From assembly GCA_018398765.1 (NCBI GenBank), contig JAHBMJ010000469.1, positions 6,210-36,709 on the forward strand: a DNA stretch of 30,500 nt, given 5' to 3'. Of the stretch, positions 20,855-30,500 are shown piece after piece (position 1 is the stretch's first letter; each line of letters begins with the position of its first letter). Source of the DNA: Chromera velia (lineage: Eukaryota > Sar > Chromeraceae). Below the pieces are notes generated by a model. That model did no database searches. It was given only the letters and a program-made list of their open reading frames with translations, and was not told the DNA's origin. Both the position numbers and the translations under genes were made by a program.

Positions 20855-23800
20855 ATGGAAGGTGACCCAGATGAAGGAATGCCGGGAGCCTCCTCTCTCT
20901 CCAGAAGACTTGACTTGGCACCAGAGCACCTGGTGAAGGAGTGGGGGGATCTAGCGACAGTGCCACAATGGTGGAGTGTGACGATCACTGGAGTGAGAGG
21001 CATCCTCTGTTCTTTCTATGAGACGAGACAGTGGAGTCCGTCCATGCCTGGTTCGCTTCGGACGAGAGACTACCTGCTCGGCAATTCGAGGTTCGATGAG
21101 GAGCTCCATTCGGCCTGCTATGCTGTCAAGGATAGGTCTTTCGTCGTGAAGATTAGACCAGGTCAGAGGACACTCAACAGAAGGGCGGGCAGGAGGCAGT
21201 GCGCTCTCTCAATCACTCCGCCCCACCCTATATGTTATCGGGAAAAGTTTAGACGAGGCGGGGTGTGTGGAAAGAATCACAGCGAGGAGGAAAGGAAGGA
21301 AGGAAAGAAAGAAAAGAAGGAGGCACGACGAGGATGGAAGAGGAAGAACCGTCTGAAAAAACAAGGGGAGGGGGAGAGAACAAGAAGAAGGAAGGACCGG
21401 GCGAAAGGCGCAACACGTAGCCGGGAAGGAGCTTCGCTTGACAAACTTTCTGGACATGCACACGTCCACACATGAGCGATACGGAGATTTTGACACGAAC
21501 ACGGAACAGATACAGGATGAGGAAATGCGGCATGTCAAAATGCAAGCACACCCTTTCAGACAGACGGGCAAAAAGACACCGCTCTTCGAGACATACGTTC
21601 ATGTAGATGCACTGACTGGCCGATAAAGAAACGCACAAATGTACGAAGCCGACGATGCACCCGCAGAGAAGAATACAACCCGAAACAATGTTAACATGTT
21701 CGCTCGAGACAGACTGGACAAACTGAATGCAAATTCTTCTTCTTCTTCTTCTTCTTTTCTGTGCAGGAAAGATCGTCAAGCCAGACACATGTTTCTACGC
21801 CGGCCGCCTTCCGACCCCCCCGGATACAGGCGCAGAGAATCAGGGCCAAAATCTGAACATGCAAAGGCCGCCATTGCCTCTCCGACCTGCCGCGAGAGGA
21901 CGACACGGACGGTACACACGCCACCCCCGATTCCCGCCCTAACAGCCAGACTTTGTTTCTCCCACCGGCGCAGCGTCTTACGGGTGAGTTCGGCACTCCT
22001 GGCCTTCCCGCTTTGTGAGCAAGATAGCAAACGGCCTTTCCTCCTGTTGTGCAAGCTCTTGAACATGGAGGACTCTTCTTTCTTTTGTCGGTACACCCCG
22101 ATGCCTGCCAGGATCGACTGTCTCCCCACCTGCCCCCCTTCACTTCCCCCCCCCTCCCCCCCTTCCCTCAGGAATCTGGGAGGTTCGGTGGTGGAGGAGC
22201 CGGACACGCACTTCAGGGCATGCTTCCTCGAATTCAGTCAGTCACTCACTTTCTGTGTTCGCCTGTTTGTTCGTTGATCGAACCCCTCTCTGCATGCATG
22301 TACGTTTCTCTCTCTGCCGGCCTGACTGACATTTTAGCTTTTGTGGGTGGTCCAACTTCCACTGTTTTCCTCTTTCCTCCAAGTACACGTGTTGCTATGC
22401 AGCTAATTCTTCATCGTTCTTTCCTGGCAACTCTGACTTGGGTCGCGTGAAACGGCAGGAAACAAACGACATGAATGTCCTTGGTCCACCCATCGAACGA
22501 AGACGACATGAACGAGATGTTCCCTGATGTTTTTTGCCTTGGAGGTTGAAGCAAGAAAGCGAGGAGGGCATCGGGGTGATGCTATTAGGGCATCCAGCCC
22601 CACAAGCATTGGGGTGATGCTATTAGGGCATCCAGCCCCACAAGCATTGGGGTGATGCTATTAGGGCATCCAGCCCCACAAGCAACAGTTTTCCTCCCCC
22701 ACACAACCACCGTACGACTCCACACCACTCACAAATCTGCATCGACCTCGTGCAGTCTTTGCGTGGAGACTTGAAATCTCATTCTGCCCTTCGACCCCCC
22801 TTCATTTCTGTTTTTGGATCTTGTCATGATGCATGCTTGCAGGTTTCTCAACCTCAGAAGAAGATATTGTGGGGTGGGTAAAAGGGCGCGACATTCCAGA
22901 GCCACAGGATCTACAGTGGCAAGGGGCACGGAAGCGAAGGGCGACCCTGTGCAGCCAGATAGCCCTCATCTCTAAGTACTTGTGTCCAGAGCTCCAAGTT
23001 CTGGAGGAAGGCGAGGGTCCGCTCATGCACAGAGCGCGCCCCGACCGCGTCTTTGCAGGGCCGGGTGCGGGGACGCTCACAGTAGTCGTGGGAGACAACC
23101 GTTACAACTCCGCTAAGGTTCTCAGCCGACCTTCAAAGAAGCAGAGGAAGGCCCAGGGTGTTCTCACAGAGCCTGTCTGCAAACCGTCAGCGTACGACCG
23201 TGCACAGGAGATCCGGGAGATGGAGAGTGCCGTCTTGAAGTTGGTGGAAGCGTGGGACAACCACGGATGGAGGGCAGCGTGTCGTCCTGCCAGTGGACGT
23301 TCTTCAGTCATGGTTGACGAAGGCGAAGGCTGAAGTGGGAGGGAAGGACTGGCTCGTCTGTGCAGGACAGTGTGATCGGAATGGGTGTGTGGCAAGCACG
23401 AAACCCATGGACGAATTGATTCTGTCGGAGAGTATGCGGGATGTTCCAAGTCTGACTTTCACAGTTCGCCCACTGGTCGTCGCGAAAGACTATCCTCGTG
23501 GCGGTGAGCCGATCGAATTGAATCGTCAATTTTGTAACGAAAGGGACCGTATGCATGAACTATTGTGTGGGAGTGTGTCCCTCAGGAACGACTAGCTTTG
23601 CATCAGGTCTTTGTTGAAAGACCCAGAGAAATAGCGACTTGCGAGATAGCTTTAAAAGCAAGTCAGGCTGATGGGAGGCGAGAGGGAGTTGTTTCCGGAA
23701 AGCGAATAGGATGATTGCGGCGAGCTCGGTCAGGTCAACAACTGTTCTTCTCCCCTCTATATTGTTTTGCAGATTCTCGTTGAGATCCTTTCACTGCATG

Positions 23801-26800
23801 CTTTCAGAAGGTTCAAACGTTCAGAATGAAAAGAAGGAAACTCAATGATCGTTTCTGGCACATGCAGTGACAGACCCTGCGGCCTGCTTTTGCGCGTGCA
23901 GATTCAGGCCCAGATCATCCGTCGAAGGTCGTTGTATGTATTTTGTATTTATTTATGTTTATTTATTCATTTATGCAAAGCACTGTGTATGAAAATAAAT
24001 ACGTGCAGATTCAGGCCCAGATCATCCCTCGAAGGTCGACTACAGCCTCGATCCGGATGGACATGTCATTTCGCGTGTGCTTGAGGGTGAGGTGGATGAG
24101 GAGGCCATGAAGAGGCTCATGTCAAATGTGTTCGTGTGCACGCTCTGCCAAATTGGCGGTAGCACAAGGCACAAGATTCGGGATCACGTCAACCAGAATC
24201 TCCACAAATTTCGATTGGATGAGAGACGGGAACGTCCTTGGCTTGTAAGGCAGGAGAGCACCACAGGCTCTTTTGAAGCCCGCCTGCTACCTGAAATTGC
24301 CGCTAGATTGATACAGGTAGGGGTGTTTTCCTGGAAGCCGCTTCGCCCCCATCAGTTGCCTCCTATCGCCAGTGCATCCAGCACTTCGCACGCATCCGAT
24401 CTTCCTGTACAGTCCCTTCTCTCGCTCCGGGGGACCGGGCTTGCACAGTCGGCATCTGTAGGTGCACTGCTACCATCGGGTTTGCCGACTGGAGGGCAGG
24501 GGAGGGGGTTCTCTCAGGAGGATGCCGCCAGTCATCCTGCGCATCTGGCTGAATGGCCTCATCGGATACAGCCTGACTTTGGATCTATGCGGCATGGGGG
24601 GCCGGTCCAAAGAGAAGACGCACCGTCGTCCTCATCACGCACCTTCCGTCACCCGACCCACCCACCTCGCGACGAGCTGATGCCTCAGGTTGTTCATCAG
24701 GAGACGGAAACGCCCTTCCTCCTTCCCTCCTCCAGCAGCAGCAAGAGCGGCATCTGCAGCTCCGCTCAATGCTTCCAAGTGGGAGGGCGTCAAGAGTCCT
24801 CCAAGACAAATCGAGAACATGCCGGTGAGGTTGCACAGAAAGGGAAACGGAGCAGAGACTTGCAGTCAAGGGAAGCTGAGAACACCCTGAGCCGCAACGA
24901 CTGTGGCACCATTTCCATTAGGAGCGGCAGCAGCAGCAGTAGTAGTGATGGTAGAAGGGGGATTCCGCAGCAGGTCCCTTCAGCGGGACGCCCCATCCCT
25001 CGTCCGTCACTCCCCTCGACGCTCCTCCCACTCCTTCTGAATCCCACGCCCGGCCATCGATTGCCCCCCGCCGCCCTGACAGGAGTCCTTGCGGCATCTG
25101 GAATCCGACCCCGGAACAACGGGAACGCACTGACTCCTTCACGGCCCGCTTTCGTGTGAAAGAGACGGGGGAGCGGGAGTGCGGAATATGTGGGGTACTG
25201 CTGTTGTCAAGAGAGGACGAGGTGCGGCATCGGGCTCTTCCCTCTGAAGGGGGAAGTCACATGTGCTACAGAGTCAGGCACTTCTTCGCAGAGGAAGCAT
25301 TCCGCAAAGTCAGTCAGTCAGTCTGTCGGACGGCAGTGCTGTGTTCATGTCGAATCAAGACTTGAAGAAGAAAAGCGCCAACAGAGTCAGAAACGTGCAT
25401 GCCAGAAAGAAGGGAACTCTAAGGCCGTCTCATGCATCCACCCTTTCATTCTATGATACACATTCTTCCTTCTGAAAGTCGGAAGAAAAACAGCAGTCGG
25501 AACGGGAGGAGGGAAAGGGAATTTAATTAAAGGGCGAGAGAGATAGTGCAGACGCATGAATTGATGTTGCAGCTGGAAATTTGAAATGACAATTGATTTT
25601 TGCGCTTGCGCCTCTTTTCATTTCAGGAACGAGGGAGGCAACCAGATCCCAGGGCCTGCTCATTCTTTCCCCCCTCGAGCAGCCAGTTTAGTCTCACAAG
25701 CATAGTCAGTCTCTTTCTTTGTCAGTCTGCTGCGCACATTAAGAGGGTGCTGAAACAGCAGAGGAGCGATTCGCGTCTGTTTTCTCTCTGAAACTCGTGT
25801 TTTTGCATCTCTGTCTCTCTTTCTGCGCCTCTTTCTGCCTCTCTCCTTCTTTCACCGTCCCCCTCTTGCTCTCTTTGTGCTTGGAAGTTGAGCCAAACAG
25901 GCGTGCGTCCTGCGGGGTTCCATAGAAGGGTCCCCCTCAGCTCATCACCACACCCCGCCTGCATACCTCGATCTCTGAATTGCCTGCAGGTCCGTTGGCG
26001 CTTCTCGCCTGAGAGCAGCATGACTGACCTGAAGGCAGAGGACAAAGCGTCGGGAGGTCGCCCCGTCGTACTCTTTTCCTTCAAGTGCAAAACGTGCGAC
26101 AGCGAGGTGCCGTCTTTTGGGGTGAGTGTGCGCATGTCTCTTGGGCCTGTTTTTTGTTGACCTTGTGTGCCGTGGGTTCCTTTTGCCGAATCCTTCCTTC
26201 TTGCTTTTTTTCTTTCTTTCTTTCTTTCTTTCTTTCTGTCTTTCTGTCTTTCTGTCTTTCTTTCTTTCTGTCTTTCTTTCTTTCTCTCTTTTTTTCGTTC
26301 TTTCTTTTCTTTTCCCCCCCCCTCTCTTTCTTTTCTTTTCTTTTTTCTTTCTTTTTTTTCTCTTTCTTTCTTTCTGTCCGTCTTTCTTTTCTTTTTTGCC
26401 CCCCTCTCTTTCTTTTCTTTTTTCTTTCTTTCTTTCTTTCTGTCTTACTGTCTTTCTGTCTTTCTATCTTTCTGTGTTTCTGTCTGTCTGTCTGTCTGTC
26501 TGTCTTTCTTTCTTTCTTTCTTTTCTTTCTCGTTCGTGCTTTCTTTCTTTCTTTCTTTCTTTCTTCCTTTCTTCCTTTCTTCCTTTCTTCCTTCCTTTCT
26601 TTCTTCCTTTCTTTCTTCCTTCCTTTCTTCCTTCCTTTCTTCCTTCCTTTCTTCCTTCCTTTCTTCCTTCCTTCTTCCTTCCTTCCTTCCTTCTTCCTTT
26701 CTTTCACCCTTTTTACCTGCCTGTCTTTGTTCCTTTCTTTTCTTTCTTTCTTTCGCTCTTCTTTCCTGCCTGCCTTCGTTTTTTTGGTTTTTTGTTTTCT

Positions 26801-27385
26801 TTCTTTCTGCCCTTCCTTCTTGTTTGTCTTTGTTTCTCGTGTTCTTTTTTTTTGCCTGCCTTTTCTTGTTTGTTTGTTTTCTGTGTTTCTTTGTTTCTTT
26901 CTTTCGTTTTATCTCTCTTTCTTTCTGGGCTTCTTTCTGCCTTCTCTTTTTTTTCTTTTGCCCTTTTCTGCTGCCTTTCTTAGGTCCTTTTGCTGTTTGC
27001 GTCCGTTTTTTCTCACCAATCTTCATCCGTCCAGCCCTGTTGTTTGCGTCCAACCGAAAGTGCCTTCCTCTCGAATGTTCTTTTCTGATGGCTCTTGTGT
27101 CCCTCCCTGTGCATTCTTCCAGTGTACCCCCTGCTTGCTTATCCTTGCTTCCCGTCGGTCTGCCCATTCGTTTCAGCCCCCTTTCTTCTCGTTTATTTGC
27201 TGGAAGAGTGGTCGATCATGAAGGACCCGTTGCTGAGTGCTGTATTACTTATGTGCCCACCAATTTTGCTGAATTGTGCGCAGGTCTGGGTTCACGACTG
27301 CGGACAAGGACAAGCGCAACTTCAGACGTACATGCATGGAGGGGAGACTTTCTGGAGCTTCCAAGGCATCACATCACCTTCGTGA
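20855..27385 (+). CDS. Unidentified multi-exon protein with several Cys/His zinc-binding modules
   Basis: Exons that agree in phase: 20855-21161, 21767-21911, 22172-22236, 22843-23243, 23278-23533, 24009-24824, 24971 (or 24974)-25308, 25990-26121 and 27284-27385; about 853 residues. The order of strong features: WWSVTITGVRG; EEDIVGWVKGRDIPEP; KDWLVCAGQCDRNGC; a C2H2-like module VCTLCQIGG with HVNQNLH; a Ser/Pro-rich disordered stretch; RECGICGVLL with RHRALPSEGGSHMC; and FKCKTCDSEVPSFG. The family is not recognised; repeated CxxC modules suggest nucleic-acid or protein binding. Weak points: (a) exon 2 must end at a poor donor (GTACAC), because the better GTGAGT at 21984 would leave an in-frame TAA at 21940; (b) 23244-23277 is either a 34-base intron or a frameshift; (c) the last exon has a competing frame (RHHITFVKCVGHLAAC). 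The start codon is the first in-frame ATG after a stop and is provisional. Confidence 0.55.
22569..22682 (+). repeat. Three-copy 38-base minisatellite
   Basis: Three head-to-tail copies at 22569-22606, 22607-22644 and 22645-22682 differ at one base (CATCGGGG versus CATTGGGG). Each unit can fold, with GGGGTGATGC facing GCATCCAGCCCC. It lies in the intron between 22236 and 22843. Confidence 0.95.
23895..24038 (+). repeat. 37-base duplication of a splice acceptor and exon start
   Basis: CGTGCAGATTCAGGCCCAGA and the next 17 bases occur at 23895-23931 and again at 24002-24038 with one mismatch. The 70 bases between are AT-rich and unrelated to the flanks. The second copy is the acceptor that fits the zinc-finger gene's phase; the first would shift the frame. 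Confidence 0.85.
26190..26995 (+). repeat. Polypyrimidine tract of about 0.8 kb inside an intron
   Basis: The plus strand is almost wholly C and T, built from TTTC, TTCC, TCTG and TGTC units, and the minus strand is the matching purine run. It fills most of the 26122-27283 intron. The long open frames across it on both strands (Phe/Leu/Ser on plus, Lys/Arg/Glu on minus) come from the repeat, not from a gene. Confidence 0.95.
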
Positions 27386-28135
27386 AGTGCGTGGGTCATC
27401 TCGCTGCATGTCAGGCTAACCCCCGTCTGACAGGCTCAGTGACAGCACCAGACCTTCCGAGCCGAAAATCGTGACAAAGCTCTACAGAATTTTGGAGAGT
27501 TCCAATGATGAAAAAGACTCTATATTTTAAAGGAGCATGATTTTTCGTAGTGATGAACTGAACGATTGAATCATTATTAGTTAATTGGCTATATTATTTG
27601 TAGTATCAACTATAAGACTATTTAACTTCAATTGGGGTGTCAATGATAACAGTCACTGCCAATCACTGGGTTAAGTCATCATCATCATTCACTATCGCCA
27701 TCAGCCCATACTAGGGCCCATAAATGAGCGTCTAACGTTTGCTAGGTTCGATGCGCAGCTAGACACACTGCTAGGGCAGTCTTCTCCCACGAAGGAAGAT
27801 TATGATAATAACACAGACATAGACATTTATGTATAACGACACTTTTAAGCAAACACAGCATTTTTACTATGGTATAGCCTTAGTGAACACTGAACATTTA
27901 TATTAATACCTCGTATATTATAAAATTAAGTCTATGTAGTTGTACCAAGTAATTATATACTATACACATGCCTTGTTTGCAATATACTGGCTATATAGCT
28001 GCCACCGTTAGCCACCCTGGTACACCTTAGCTTACCAAATACTAGTTTTTTTATTAAAAGTTCATGTAATATTGCATAAATGATATATATATTAGTTTCA
28101 ACGGCATACATGTTTTCTTTTTTTGTGCATGGTTC

Positions 28136-28170
<35 letters not shown>

Positions 28171-28240
28171 GGAATAGAAAACGTCCATAACCTGGTCCAG
28201 AACTAGGTACAGAGTTTTAATTAATGAATGGGCGGCCTGA
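27386..28240. other. AT-rich convergent intergenic DNA with a LINE-tail-like segment
   Basis: Two genes end facing each other here. At about 27677-27800, CATCATCATCATTC is followed by GCCATCAGCCCATACTAGGG and a GC-rich stretch. Read on the minus strand, this ends in a run of ATG triplets, like the 3' tail of some non-LTR elements. An (AT)n run is at 28139-28167. No gene is seen. Confidence 0.4.
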
Positions 28241-29217
28241 TTATTGGGGAAAAACAACTGCAAGGTCTTTTTGAATTTCTTGGAGGGCCTCCCTGAATGC
28301 GTCCTCCTTCTTAGTCACTCCCGGGGGCTTTTGGTGGAGAGACGTCAGACGAGGAAACCATTGGGATGCGTATGCGGATATCTCCTTGGCCGCCCTCCTC
28401 ATCCTGTTGAGCGCCCTCATCCATACGTACATAGGAATGGGGTCGGCCTGCTTCCTCCTTGTATCGGGTGTCTCGTCATTGGCAATAATGCGATCAAGCT
28501 TCTCAACGACTGTGTCAGTAGCGACAGCCAACTTCATTTTTGCCCCTTCATCGTTTGTGTTTAGTCTCCTGATCATTTCATAATCACTCACTTCTCCCTG
28601 AGGCTCCTTGAAGAGATCTCTGACTTTCTGCAGAGCCGCCAGACATTCGTCGACGTCGTTCTCAAAAAGCTCAACCCCCTCACCCAGGGAGGCGGTCGCG
28701 GAGACCAACTCGAAATTGTACGCGCTCACCTGCAGGCAGGCAGGTACACGGCCTCTGATTGTTTTCTAGTTCATAAGCGTTTCATTTGGCACCCCATTTA
28801 CATCTTCCAGTGCAGCAAGAGCCGGAAAGATAGGAGGAGAAGAAAGTGTCACGAGACGCGCACTGAAATCGACAGAATTACGGGCTAAAAATACTTCGAT
28901 TCACTGATTCCAAACAAGAAATTACAGCAACGTCGGTCTGGGTTACCAATCACGATCGAATTCCCCACGCACGCACACGCGCACCAACCTTTTCCTTAAA
29001 CTCCTCTATGATCTCTTGAAGAGGCCCCGCCCACTCTTTCCACGACGCCCCGGTGTCCTCCTCCATAATGCTCCCCCCCAACCTCTCCGTCACGTGGTTC
29101 AAAATCTGCAGCCAGGCAGGCAGACAGAAAGGCAGGCAGACAAGAATATAGGTAGGCAGTCAGGCAAACGGGCGGAAAGAAAAAGTTCTTGAAGAGAATT
29201 CAAACCACAATCAAGTC

Positions 29218-29261
<44 letters not shown>

Positions 29262-29936
29262 GGGAGAGAGAGAGAGAGCTAAAGCTCATGACCAAAAGCA
29301 GAAGAGAGACAGCTAGAGTTTGGCAGAAAAAGAGATCGACAAATCGGATAACAGACAATCAGGGTGCCTAAAGAGACTTCGGAAGACATACCAATCAGAA
29401 ACGAACCAATTAAGCAGAATGGATTCATGCATTCACACAGACTCACCGACCTCTATGCGCATCCGCAGGACTGAAAGTACCGTCAGAATTCCCCGAAATG
29501 TGTTCCCATCGTTTCCCCCTCTACAGTTTTCCCTCTCTTTTCCGTCCTCGTCCTTGCACGGATCCTTTCGCAGATGAAATGCCGCCAGATGCTCCGCAGC
29601 TTCTTGAACCTTCTCACGCGACTTTCGTATTTTTGGGAGCAGCTCCGTGAGTCCATCAACAGTTTGGAGGATGTCCTTCCTGCTCTCGAAGGCCTTCTTG
29701 GTGTCGCCCTCGTTGATCCCCAACCGACTGAGGAAGGGTCTGTCCGAGGGCACTTTGAACTTTTTTGCCCTCAACGTCCAGTCATCCATCTTCTCGTCAA
29801 ATCGGATGGCCAAGTCGTTCGGCGAATTTTTCTCAACGGACGCTCTGACCGCCTCGAGAGCTGCTTGGGCCCTCGAGGTGTCGAGAAGCTTTTCGGCATC
29901 GCCCATCTGCTCCAGAAACCTGTGTACGTGCAGCAT
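28241..29936 (-). CDS. Unidentified alpha-helical, coiled-coil-like protein
   Basis: Minus-strand exons: 29936-29451 (or from 29919 if an upstream exon exists), 29105-28989 and 28729-28241 (TAA); 363 residues if ATG 29936 is the start. The junctions are in phase 0. The first requires donor GAG|GTCGGT, four bases ahead of the stronger-looking GTGAGT. The third exon follows a CCTGCCTGCAG acceptor. The sequence is rich in Glu, Lys, Ala and Leu in helical spacing (ELLPKIRKSREKVQEAAEHL, ECLAALQKVRDLFKE, EIIEEFKEK) with no signal peptide or membrane segment. I recognise no family. A CACAG acceptor-like site at 29920-29924 leaves open that the protein continues beyond the window. Confidence 0.65.
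29221..29280. repeat. (GA)n microsatellite
   Basis: A near-uninterrupted GA run with two single-base breaks, in the intron between 29451 and 29105 of the minus-strand gene; read along that gene it is a pyrimidine tract. Confidence 0.95.
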
Positions 29937-30500
29937 GCAGTGAAGAAAAGAAGGAATTAAGGACTCGGGTTTCTTTATTGACCCTGCAATTGTTGATCAG
30001 GGGAATGCATGCAAACATCCTGCAGAGAGAGAAGTGCATGGGTGCCTAGCTGTCCATGTAGCTTGGTGGAAGTGTTGGCGATGAACCCACCCATGTGCCC
30101 CCATGCATGTATACAATAAATTAAGCGTGTGCATACATATGAACCGATGCAAGACTGCATACTTGTGTCTTGCTCCAGGAAAATGGAAACTCAGTGCTGA
30201 TCGAAATGATATAAGCAGCCCCGAAGTCCGTTTCAAGACCTGATGTCACTCAGATTGAGGCCACCCGAACACAATTTCCAGCAGTCACATGCAGACACAT
30301 GGGCAGGGACGCACAAATGCACTGACGCCGCTACAAAACCACGTAAAAAATACAGGAAACGAGACACGCATCTGCATGGGGATGCTGCCAAGAGTCAGGG
30401 AGAAACATCGGAAGCACAAACAAACTGCAGGGAAACAAAGCAGCATCTTCACAGCTAGGGGGGGCACAAGGAGGTGAGAAACAGATAGAGACGGAGAGGG
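29937..30500. other. Upstream region of the minus-strand gene; no exon assigned
   Basis: Contains TGCATGC (near 30006) and short open frames without coding character. It is either the promoter or an intron of the helical-protein gene. Confidence 0.4.

Noticed and set aside
21249-21788. Overlapping frames of 64-206 codons on both strands
   Set aside because: This is the first intron of the zinc-finger gene, with GGAA and TTC repeats; phases join 21161 to 21767.
22569-22682. CRISPR-like array
   Set aside because: The copies are directly adjacent with no variable spacers, and the host is eukaryotic; it is a minisatellite.
26085-27474. Long open frames (up to 435 codons) rich in Phe, Leu and Ser, and Lys/Arg/Glu frames on the other strand
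   Set aside because: They are translations of the pyrimidine repeat, open because its units lack stop codons in most frames.

Overview
The window is nuclear DNA of a unicellular eukaryote. Its coding frames are cut by GT-AG introns of roughly 100-1200 bases, long AT-rich stretches without genes alternate with GC-richer gene islands, and microsatellites and transposon relics are common. No bacterial operon, rRNA or convincing complete tRNA is visible. The 7-mer TGCATGC and its complement occur well over a dozen times. Together with the intron-rich, repeat-rich layout this makes an alveolate such as a chromerid a reasonable guess, but it is only a guess.

Layout. 1-1282 (+): the last three exons of an unidentified protein. 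1283-4907: AT-rich DNA that includes a broken non-LTR-type retroelement on the minus strand (about 2690-4100), with a 17-base near-identical direct repeat on either side. 4908-6508 (-) and 7149-8776 (+): two head-to-head GT61/DUF563-type glycosyltransferase paralogues. Each is modelled at exactly 501 residues, with one intron at the equivalent place and phase, and they share a 640-base divergent promoter region. 8777-11538: gene-free DNA with at least three foldback or terminal-inverted-repeat elements. 11539-15915 (+): a seven-exon gene for a secreted or Golgi protein that joins an HtrL/YibB-like domain to a second, glycosyltransferase-like domain. 15916-20854: AT-rich repeats, including a family of about 350-400 bases present twice, with a GC-rich 50-base block shared with a third place, plus a BED-finger fragment. 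20855-27385 (+): a long multi-exon gene for an unrecognised protein with several Cys/His zinc-binding modules. One of its introns is a polypyrimidine run of about 0.8 kb, and it has one unresolved frame change. 27386-28240: AT-rich convergent intergenic DNA. 28241-29936 (-): a helical, coiled-coil-like protein of unknown function, possibly continuing upstream.

How the genes relate. The two GT61 paralogues and the HtrL/YibB-glycosyltransferase gene are consecutive over about 11 kb, and all three begin with signal-peptide-like N-termini. The simplest reading is a small cluster acting on glycans in the secretory pathway. No substrate can be read from the sequence. The flanking genes show no functional link to it.

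All exon models come from reading frames, GT/AG sites and phase agreement by eye. No transcript or database evidence was available.
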